Positions 7,192 to 14,051 of a stretch of 16,988 nt of DNA are shown one piece after another. The notes beneath the pieces are model-generated. The model saw only the letters and a program-made list of their open reading frames with translations, was not told where the DNA came from and made no database searches. The DNA is taken from NCBI GenBank assembly GCA_038240875.1, contig JBBRGG010000047.1, positions 1-16,988 of the forward strand, in the 5' to 3' direction. The DNA comes from JBBRGG01 sp038240875 (lineage in GTDB: Bacteria > Planctomycetota > Phycisphaerae > Phycisphaerales > UBA1924). How positions within the stretch are numbered: position 1 is the first letter of the stretch; each line of letters starts with the position of its first letter. The translations under genes and the position numbers were made by a program.

Positions 7192-8901
7192 TCACGCGGC
7201 CAAATCCTGCGTCCGCGCTAACTCATGCGCCCGTGCCATATCAATCCTGCCAAGTGTGGCGTGACGGTCAAATCGAGCCTCACGCAATTCGCGCTGCATA
7301 TTGCTCAGCATGCGAACAGTCCAAATCAAACCCGCGACAAGCGCGAGAACAACCACGCACAGCACGCCTACGACAACCCACATCGTACTGGCCCGTGTCT
7401 CACCACCACCACCACCATCACCAATCCCAGGTATTCCACCTTCGGGCATCGCGTTCATCAACATCGCGAGCTTGGCCGGGTTGACCTTCTTTCCCCCGAT
7501 GGTCAGCGAGCCAGGAATCGACACGTTGCCCTTGTCGTCGATGACGAGAAACTCTTCTTTGGTGTCGCGCGAAACAAATCGTGTACCGCCGTCGCCGCCA
7601 CGAACGTTGAGCCAGTTGCGTTGGTCTTTATCATCGCGAACGCGTGGCCCGCCAAAGAACTCACCCGAAGACCCTTCGTTGATCAGAAAGCCGCTACCTT
7701 CGCGAACCGAGCGGATCTTGATTGCGCCTTGCGTGAAATCGGTGATCGAGAAATCAAGACCGATCCGCGCCAGCTCAAACGCAGCTTTGATAAATGTTGA
7801 CTCGCTGCTGAAGCAATTGTTCGCGATGATGCCGTAGTACCACGTGCCCGCGCGTTTGTCGGCGTGCAGTTCAAAGGCATCGGTATCCACCGATCGAATC
7901 TCAACCGCAGCCGTGCTCTGCTGACCGAAACCAACCAATTGTAAGCCGATTTTGCTTAGTTTTTGGCCGACGGTTGCGGACATTTCGCCATGCTTCTTAC
8001 CGAAGTTGAGCACGTCGATCTCAAGCCCAACCAGCGCCGCGTCAAAGTCTTCGTCTTTAAAGTCTGGCGCGCCCTCGGGAAGATATTCGCCCCAGCGAAA
8101 TGGCCATGAACGAGCCGAAATGAACCCGCCCCAGCTCTTCGCGCCAGGCGTGAGCGCTGCTGAATCGGCCCAGAAAGAAACCGCATTCACGTTGTTTGTG
8201 AAATTCCACGTCTCAATCAGCAGGTTCTGATAGTGATTGTGAAAGTTGGCATAGTCCTGCGCCCTGTCAAACTTTGTCGACTGGGGCGGCACAACAGCCC
8301 CTTCCCACGTTTCAATCGGTGTGCGTGGCGTCACTACATCTGTCAGCACGATGTTCTTCCCCAGACCCGTCGTCAAACCGCTGTACTGTGGCCACATGCC
8401 TACTTGCCTTGGGTGATGCCCGCGAATGATGTTCACCGCGTTGTTCGATCGCAGATCAACCACGCGCACGCTCTCGCTCAACTTCACAGGCAACGGCGTC
8501 AAAGGCACGCGATCATCGATGATGATCATCCCTTTGCCTTTCGCGTTAAAGTCTTTGAGCACGGCTTCGAGCGTGCCGAAGTTTTCCGTCGTGATCACCG
8601 CGACGTCATCAAGCCCAAACCCACGCGCGAGCACTGCCGCTTGCTGCGCGCGATTCGCTTCGCCCGCTTTGGTTTCAGGAATTGTCGCGCCGGTCTGTGC
8701 CGAAGCAGGTGCAGTTTCTTCAGCATTCGCCGGTGCAGGTGACGCTTGGGTCGCTACCGGTTCGGCACGCGCCGCCGTTGCCGAATAACAAGCCGTAGCA
8801 ATTGCCAACGTTGCCCCGCAAATTGAAACAATCCTCGCCGCATTCGTGCGCTGCCCAAATACACAAACGCGTTGAACCAATCTTGTTGTACGTGTGCGCA
8901 T
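7192..8901 (-). CDS. Exported, C-terminally membrane-anchored protein of unknown function with tail-fibre-like features
   Basis: I do not recognise a named family for this 569-residue protein. The ATG at 8901 is chosen because GAGGAG lies just upstream; the longer TTG start at 8940 is not needed. A signal peptide is likely (hydrophobic 22-40, cleavage near ATAARA-E47), followed by an Ala/Pro-rich linker (about 48-90). The middle (about 97-470) is predicted beta-rich with many Gly, Asn and Trp (for example SFWADSAALTPGAKSWGGF) and ends in GNVSIPGSLTIGGKKV, a pattern often seen at the ends of phage tail-fibre or glycan-binding beta structures. Then come a glycine run (GDGGGGG, 495-500), one membrane helix (507-529) and a charged cytoplasmic tail of 40 residues. 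Topology therefore places the large domain outside the cytoplasmic membrane. It sits between the two halves of a glycan exporter, so a role in handling or binding the glycan is plausible but unproven. Confidence 0.8.
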   Translation of the reverse strand: MRTRTTRLVQRVCVFGQRTNAARIVSICGATLAIATACYSATAARAEPVATQASPAPANAEETAPASAQTGATIPETKAGEANRAQQAAVLARGFGLDDVAVITTENFGTLEAVLKDFNAKGKGMIIIDDRVPLTPLPVKLSESVRVVDLRSNNAVNIIRGHHPRQVGMWPQYSGLTTGLGKNIVLTDVVTPRTPIETWEGAVVPPQSTKFDRAQDYANFHNHYQNLLIETWNFTNNVNAVSFWADSAALTPGAKSWGGFISARSWPFRWGEYLPEGAPDFKDEDFDAALVGLEIDVLNFGKKHGEMSATVGQKLSKIGLQLVGFGQQSTAAVEIRSVDTDAFELHADKRAGTWYYGIIANNCFSSESTFIKAAFELARIGLDFSITDFTQGAIKIRSVREGSGFLINEGSSGEFFGGPRVRDDKDQRNWLNVRGGDGGTRFVSRDTKEEFLVIDDKGNVSIPGSLTIGGKKVNPAKLAMLMNAMPEGGIPGIGDGGGGGETRASTMWVVVGVLCVVVLALVAGLIWTVRMLSNMQRELREARFDRHATLGRIDMARAHELARTQDLAA

Positions 8902-8973
8902 ACGTCTCCTCGATAAACTTTGAAGCGTGCCAACAACCAATCAGGATACGCGACACGCCCGCCATCCCGCGCG

Positions 8974-9000
8974 TTGACCACGATCCAAGCACTCTAAAGT
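8974..9000 (+). promoter_or_regulatory. Possible sigma70-type promoter for the methyltransferase-Wzt operon
   Basis: TTGACC (8974-8979) and TAAAGT (8995-9000) resemble -35 and -10 boxes with a short spacer of 15 bp. They lie in the 297-bp divergent region between the anchored-protein gene and the methyltransferase gene, about 200 bp upstream of the latter's start. This is a weak match and no experimental or comparative support is available. Confidence 0.25.
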
Positions 9001-9198
9001 ATTTTGTGCAAAACCAAACCACTCACACAATCACTCGCCGACTCCTCACCCAACCACTCCCCAACCAATACTCGATCGCACCTCCCTCAGGACGCCAGTG
9101 CTCACAAACCTCGCGGCGCCCGGCTAGCATCCGTTAGGATTCGACCGCCTAACCGCTTACCAACCATCGCACCGAATCGGCACCGGAGGCTTTCGTCC

Positions 9199-10314
9199 AT
9201 GACCGCGACTCTTACTTCTCTCAACTTTGAACATCTCATTGTGACCGATCCAAAGATCCTCGCGGACATTCGCAACGTCTACGCGACGACGCACTACGGA
9301 CCAGAAGACGCCGAATTCCTCAAAACCCCAGGCGGCCAGCACGACCTGGATTTCAACACCTTCATCCGCTACAACCAGTCCGTCCGCAACGGCCTGCCTT
9401 GGGTTCAGCGTGTCTTCGACATGACCGGCAAAACTCTCATCGAAATCGGCTGCGGCACCGGCTCATCTACCGCCGCCTTTGCCTACCTCGCTAAGCACAT
9501 CTACTCCTGCGATCCCAAGGAAAACACGCTTCCCACTGCTCGCGCACGCTTGGAAGCCCTCAACCTCACCAACATCGATATCACGAGCCACGCGGCTCCT
9601 GAGTTCTTTCATTACTGCCGCCAGAATTACTGCGATCAGGCCGACGCCGTCCTCTTCTTCGCCGTCCTCGAACACCAGACTCTTGATGAACGCATCGAGT
9701 CTCTGCGTCAAGCCTGGCAAATCCTTAAGCCCGGCGGCGTCATCATCGTCATCGAAACGCCCAGCCGTCTGACGTACATGGATCACCACACCACGCGCTT
9801 GCCTTTCTACAGCATGCTGCCGATGGACGTGGCACTTCGTTATGTCGAGCACTCTTCGCGTGGCGACTTTGTCGGCTCAATGCTCAAAGCTCGCTCCGAA
9901 CCTTTGGCCGTGCAAGAAGAACTCATGATCCGTTGGGGCCGAGGTATCTCCTACCACGAATTTGATCTTGCGTTCCCCGATGGCGGATACACCATCATCG
10001 CCGACGGCTACGAGCGCGAGATGACCGACCTCTTCCCCGTCACTTTCGATGAACGCCTTCTCCAAGGCTTCGTCGCTCACAACGGCTTCAACATTCCGCC
10101 CGCCTTCCTTCGGCACACACTCTGCCTTATTCTCCGAAAGGGCGATGGTGCCGTTCCCGCGCCTGAGCGAACCTACACGCCGCACGTTGCTACAAAGTTG
10201 GAACTCGAACGCCTGCGCGATCGACTCGATCTCATGTCCATTGCCGAGATCCGTGGCGAACTGAACCGACTGATGGATCGCGGTGTCGCCTTTGGACACC
10301 AATCGGGGATGTGA
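9199..10314 (+). CDS. Class I SAM-dependent methyltransferase
   Basis: A 371-residue methyltransferase, probably modifying a sugar or glycan precursor given its position. SAM-binding motif I is LIEIGCGTGSS (80-90), the acidic post-I residue is in YSCDPKEN (Asp105), and the later motifs are ADAVLFFAVLEHQ (148-160) and WQILKPGGVIIVIETPSR (173-190), all standard for the class I Rossmann fold. The ATG at 9199 is chosen because GGAGG lies nine bases upstream (9185-9189) and the region before it encodes a low-complexity sequence; a TTG-initiated frame from 9004 is open but unconvincing. The stop TGA overlaps the ATG of the Wzt-type gene by one base (TGATG), so the two are almost certainly translationally coupled. 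Codons favour C at the third position, notably CTC for leucine, more than the genes to the right. The acceptor is unknown. Confidence 0.9.
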   Translation: MTATLTSLNFEHLIVTDPKILADIRNVYATTHYGPEDAEFLKTPGGQHDLDFNTFIRYNQSVRNGLPWVQRVFDMTGKTLIEIGCGTGSSTAAFAYLAKHIYSCDPKENTLPTARARLEALNLTNIDITSHAAPEFFHYCRQNYCDQADAVLFFAVLEHQTLDERIESLRQAWQILKPGGVIIVIETPSRLTYMDHHTTRLPFYSMLPMDVALRYVEHSSRGDFVGSMLKARSEPLAVQEELMIRWGRGISYHEFDLAFPDGGYTIIADGYEREMTDLFPVTFDERLLQGFVAHNGFNIPPAFLRHTLCLILRKGDGAVPAPERTYTPHVATKLELERLRDRLDLMSIAEIRGELNRLMDRGVAFGHQSGM

Positions 10315-11759
10315 TGGCAATCACGAGTGCACCGGCGAGTGTGAATCTTTCTATACCCGCCGACGCGGGCCTGTCAAGGGCTGTTCGTGCGCACGAATCG
10401 AGTCACTCTGAAGCGTTGCCCGCGATCGAAGTAAAGAATCTGGGCAAGTGCTTCCACGTGTACGACGCACCGGCAGACAGATTAAAGCAGGCGCTTTTTC
10501 GCAGGTGGAAAACCTTTGGCCGTGATTTCTGGGCAGTACGCGATGTTTCGTTCACGATTCCCAAGGGCCAAACCGTTGGCATTATTGGGCGCAACGGCTC
10601 GGGCAAGTCCACCACACTGCAAGTCCTCGCCGGGATCCTCACACCCACTACAGGTACCGCCACGATTCGTGGCGTGGTTTCTGCGTTGCTTGAATTGGGG
10701 GCTGGGTTTAATGCCGAGTTCACTGGTCGTGAGAACGTGTACATGTCGGGCGCGATCATGGGCCTTTCCCGAGAACGCATCGACGCCTTGTTCCCAACAA
10801 TTGCCGCGTTTGCCGACATCGGCGACTTTATCGACCAACCCGTAAAGACGTATTCCAGTGGCATGTTCGTCCGCCTGGCTTTCTCGGTCGCGGCACAAGT
10901 TCGCCCAGATGTGCTCATCGTGGACGAAGCCCTCGCCGTCGGCGACATCTTCTTTCAGCAGCGGTGTATGCAGTTTATCAAGGAAGAACTCGCGCAAACT
11001 ACCAAGCTCTTGGTAACGCACGACATAGGCGCGATCGCGAGCTTGTGCGACCGGGTTCTAGTCATGCACAAGGGCCATTTGATATTCGATGGCTCGCCTT
11101 TGAGTGCAATTGAGTGTTATACAAAGCTGGTGCACGCAGAAGAATTTGGCAAGAAGTTTACCAGCTCATCACAGGCATCAACCACGAGCGTGCGCACAAA
11201 CCAGGAGGGTGCAAGCACCAGCGTTGAAACTCAACTCGCGGATCTTGATGCGGTTCCGCAATCGACGCTTGATTCCTTGCCTTGGCTCAACATTCCCGAA
11301 ACCTCGCGAGGTGGCGTGCAAGATGTTACTATTGAACAAGTTGCGGTGACCAACGCCGCCGGACACGCAGTGACAACGCTCGCTCCTGGCGAACGATTCA
11401 GTGTCCATGTGTTGGTCCGGGCCACGATGCCTAAAGAAAACCTGATCTTTGGGTGCATGATCGTCGACCGAATTGGCGAGAACCTGTGTGGCGACAGCAG
11501 CCTGAGCCCACCTGGACATTTGGCACGAGCGAGTTCTGCTGGTCGATACATCGCAAGGCTGGAGTATCACTGGCCAGCGGTTTTCCCGGGGAATTACACC
11601 ATGACCGTGGGAGTAGGCGAAGGCACGCAGCCCCTTGCACATGTGGTGCAATGTTGGGCTCATAACGTTGTGGCGGTCGCGGGAATATCACCCAATCAGG
11701 CAATTCACGGGCGATTTTTGAATCCTCTCTGCGGCTTTGATTTCAAGGCTTTGCACTAA
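10314..11759 (+). CDS. Polysaccharide ABC exporter ATPase, Wzt-like, with C-terminal carbohydrate-binding domain
   Basis: A 481-residue ATPase of the Wzt/TagH/KpsT type. The N-terminal nucleotide-binding domain (about 35-275) has Walker A GRNGSGKST (92-100), signature YSSGMFVRLAF (180-190), Walker B DVLIVDEALAVGD (199-211) and H-loop His236 in LLVTHD. The variant signature YSSGM and DEALAVGD are characteristic of polysaccharide exporters. A Ser/Thr/Gln-rich linker (about 283-312) leads to a beta-sandwich-like C-terminal region (about 335-478) comparable to Wzt C-terminal domains, which in E. coli O8/O9a recognise the capped end of the glycan. The ATG at 10314 overlaps the methyltransferase stop; a GTG one codon earlier is possible but less likely. 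The expected permease partner is the Wzm-like gene on the opposite strand at 6021-6986. Confidence 0.95.
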   Translation: MAITSAPASVNLSIPADAGLSRAVRAHESSHSEALPAIEVKNLGKCFHVYDAPADRLKQALFRRWKTFGRDFWAVRDVSFTIPKGQTVGIIGRNGSGKSTTLQVLAGILTPTTGTATIRGVVSALLELGAGFNAEFTGRENVYMSGAIMGLSRERIDALFPTIAAFADIGDFIDQPVKTYSSGMFVRLAFSVAAQVRPDVLIVDEALAVGDIFFQQRCMQFIKEELAQTTKLLVTHDIGAIASLCDRVLVMHKGHLIFDGSPLSAIECYTKLVHAEEFGKKFTSSSQASTTSVRTNQEGASTSVETQLADLDAVPQSTLDSLPWLNIPETSRGGVQDVTIEQVAVTNAAGHAVTTLAPGERFSVHVLVRATMPKENLIFGCMIVDRIGENLCGDSSLSPPGHLARASSAGRYIARLEYHWPAVFPGNYTMTVGVGEGTQPLAHVVQCWAHNVVAVAGISPNQAIHGRFLNPLCGFDFKALH

Positions 11760-12225
11760 CAGCATGGCTGACTTTGTGGGTTTGGTATTGGATGACTTGA
11801 ATTAGGTATCAGCAATTGGTTTCTGGGGCGAGGTTTGTGGAAGAATTGTCGGTGTTCATCGCGCGTAGTTATTTGCCGAATTGGATGGCTCTAAAGACCA
11901 GTGGAAACGTCGGCGGTAGAGGCCGAAGCCTACCCTGATATATACACATATAATCCTCTTTGCGATGTGTTTAGCGCGAGTGGCACGAAGCGGCGCGGAT
12001 CCTCGCCGAGCCTTGGAAAATCGTTGTTGGCGCGAGACCGATGAGGATTGCCGAGGCTTCGCGGATGTTCGCATCATTTAGCGTGTTGCAGCCATGTCGC
12101 TCAGCAGCCATAACTTGTTGCAATCCGGCATTTTCGGGCGATGGATGGCATAATTGCAAAGGGTGTGCAAAGCCACGAACGAACGATTGCCGGGCGAGGG
12201 GTTGCTCGTCACATTGAGGAAGCCG
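11760..12225. other. 466-bp non-coding region between Wzt-like and CmcI-like genes
   Basis: No convincing gene is present. At 11915-11934 there is an imperfect hairpin: GGTA, bulge GA, GGC, loop CGAA, GCC, TACC; it lacks a T tract, so it is not a standard terminator. A perfect -10-like TATAAT occurs at 11949-11954 in an AT-rich patch, without a good -35 box at the usual distance; if used, it would give a leader of about 260 nt before the CmcI-like gene. Minus-strand open frames in this interval are short and featureless. Confidence 0.45.
11949..11954 (+). promoter_or_regulatory. Candidate -10 element upstream of the CmcI-like gene
   Basis: The sequence is exactly TATAAT in an AT-rich stretch just after the imperfect hairpin. 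The position 17 bp upstream reads AAGCCT, a poor -35. It is offered only as the best candidate for a promoter separating the CmcI-like, glycosyltransferase and HAD genes from the Wzt operon. Confidence 0.22.
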
Positions 12226-13938
12226 ATGCTCACGGGCCTATCCAGACCAGCGCAGCAATACTCTGAACAGGAAATCCGCGCTCGAACCGCGGCGTTCCAC
12301 GAGGTGTATTATTACGCACGTTTATGGGAACGAACGCACTGGTTTGGCGTGCCGACGTGGAAGTGCCCGCTGGATTTGTGGGTCGTCCAAGAGATCATCG
12401 CCGAGACCGCGCCCGACGTTTTAATTGAGTGCGGGACGGCGTTGGCTGGTTCTGCGATGTTCTTCGCGTCGCTCTTTGATCTTGCCAATAACCAGAGCAA
12501 GAACAGACGAGAAAATGGGCGCATCAAAGAGAATGATAACGGGCAATTCACAGGGCGCGTTATCTCGATTGACGTGAAGGATCCGATTGGGTTGCCATCT
12601 CATCCCCGCGTGTCGTATGTGCAAGGCTCGTCCATTGATCCGAAGATTTTGGAGCAAATTCGGAGCATGATTGGCGCGAACGAACGCGTCATGCTCGTGC
12701 TTGATTCGCTGCACTGCAAAGAGCACGTGCTCGCGGAACTACGTCTTTGGGGCGGGATTGTTTCGCCTAGCTGCTACTGCATCGTAGAAGACACGAATAT
12801 CAATGGGCACCCGGTGTACACCGACTATGAGCCCGACGCAGGCGAGAGCGCGTATGAGGCGGCGGAGGCTTATCTCGCCGAGTCGGATCGATTCGTGATT
12901 GATCGCAATCGCGAGAAGCTTTTGCTGACGTTTAATCCGGGTGGTTTTTTGCGATGTATTGCCAGCGAGGCACAGATCGTTGGTTCGCGCACTAACTTTG
13001 GCACAGGCAACACAGACCTAGATTTGGGCTCGCGACCGTTGCCTGGAGAAGCTGTCGCGGGTCTCGCGAACGTGATTCTTCAAAGTGAATTGGATACTAA
13101 CGCACTGCTGGGACGACTTCAAGAAGAGATGGACTCGGCCAAACGCCTGGCAATCCAGCGGTATGAAACGATCCAGTCGCTGTCGATCGCTCTGGCACAA
13201 GCAGTTGAGCGGGCGAGCACGAATCAGACGCATCGCGAAACTGCAGAGAGTGCCACATTGGAATGGATGGAGCGATCGCGGGCTCTCGAAGAAAGTTCAA
13301 AGATAGTGCGTAACGAACGCGATGAAGCCATCGAGCGTGCATCGTTGCTTGAACGCCAAGTGGCTTCTGCGGAGCAGCGGATGGCTACACAAGCGCACGA
13401 GCATCGTGAAGCGCTCGAGAGCGAGCGCGGGCGAGTGGCGGAACTTGGTACGGAGCGAGCGCGGCTCGTTTATATGCTGGACGATCGGGCGGCGCGGCTC
13501 AAAGCAGCGTTTGCTGATCTGGACGAAGCGCGGGCGGAGCGGGAAACTTTGGCCACGAGATTGCGCGATTCCAACGCGCTCTTGGCGATGGCGCGCGGGA
13601 GTATTCAACGCTTGAAAGAAGAACTTATGGAACGTGACCGAACTATCGCTGAGCTTGGGCGAAAGCTTCAGGAGATCGAGGTAGACGTCGAAACGCTTTT
13701 GGTTCGCGTCGAGCATCTTGAGTCGATCGAAGAATCGCGGCTTGCACCAATTGGCGACCGCGGCCGGAACGGTCTACCGGCCAACAAACTGGCCAACAAA
13801 CTGGACGGTTCGCGGTCGCAGGAACCAAAGCGATCGAGCGCTACGCCTATTGCGCGATTGTGGTCGCGGTTGTCAAGCGCGACTTCCGCAAGCAACGACT
13901 CACCCGCGACGCAAGGCTCTATGCCTGGGGAGCAGTGA
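12226..13938 (+). CDS. CmcI-type (cephalosporin hydroxylase/rhamnosyl O-methyltransferase family) domain fused to a long coiled coil
   Basis: A 570-residue two-part protein. Residues about 30-250 match the CmcI family (Rossmann-fold, SAM- and metal-dependent; includes glycan O-methyltransferases): DVLIECGTALAGSAMFF (64-80), VISIDVKDP (112-120), VLDSLHCKEHVLAELRLW (158-175) and CIVEDTNINGHPV (185-197) with the acidic metal-site segment VEDTN. A polar, Asn/Lys-rich stretch (about 87-107) appears inserted after the SAM motif. Residues about 293-505 are a nearly unbroken charged heptad-like coiled coil, followed by a basic, Ser-rich tail. The ATG at 12226 is chosen because GAGGA lies five bases upstream; the open frame begins with a TTG at 12154 but nothing supports it. 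Methylation is more likely than hydroxylation in this setting. The fusion invites comparison with WbdD, whose coiled coil sets glycan length, but that is inference. Confidence 0.85.
   Translation: MLTGLSRPAQQYSEQEIRARTAAFHEVYYYARLWERTHWFGVPTWKCPLDLWVVQEIIAETAPDVLIECGTALAGSAMFFASLFDLANNQSKNRRENGRIKENDNGQFTGRVISIDVKDPIGLPSHPRVSYVQGSSIDPKILEQIRSMIGANERVMLVLDSLHCKEHVLAELRLWGGIVSPSCYCIVEDTNINGHPVYTDYEPDAGESAYEAAEAYLAESDRFVIDRNREKLLLTFNPGGFLRCIASEAQIVGSRTNFGTGNTDLDLGSRPLPGEAVAGLANVILQSELDTNALLGRLQEEMDSAKRLAIQRYETIQSLSIALAQAVERASTNQTHRETAESATLEWMERSRALEESSKIVRNERDEAIERASLLERQVASAEQRMATQAHEHREALESERGRVAELGTERARLVYMLDDRAARLKAAFADLDEARAERETLATRLRDSNALLAMARGSIQRLKEELMERDRTIAELGRKLQEIEVDVETLLVRVEHLESIEESRLAPIGDRGRNGLPANKLANKLDGSRSQEPKRSSATPIARLWSRLSSATSASNDSPATQGSMPGEQ
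13779..13802 (+). repeat. Exact 12-bp tandem duplication encoding ANKL
   Basis: GGCCAACAAACT occurs twice without mismatch, giving the peptide AN-KL-AN-KL near residues 519-526 of the CmcI-coiled-coil protein, just after the coiled coil. The reading phase differs from the other GGCCA arrays (GCC-AAC-AAA-CTG), but the DNA unit has the same length and the same beginning. Confidence 0.85.
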
Positions 13939-14051
13939 GTATTTGTCAACGTAATGATATCGATGTTTGAATCGCGATTTCATCAAAGGTAAATCGACGG
14001 AACTGAACATCGTCCCAGACACACAAGAGATAGACCAAATACAGAACAGAC

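Noticed and set aside
9004..9198. TTG-initiated N-terminal extension of the methyltransferase
   Set aside because: The encoded stretch is low complexity and GGAGG sits correctly before the ATG at 9199.
12154..12225. TTG-initiated extension of the CmcI-like protein
   Set aside because: GAGGA is well placed for the ATG at 12226 and the extra residues show no conservation features.
13970..13985. Near-palindrome around AATCGCGATT between the CmcI-like and glycosyltransferase genes
   Set aside because: Only ten bases are symmetrical and the flanks do not pair, so chance is a sufficient explanation.
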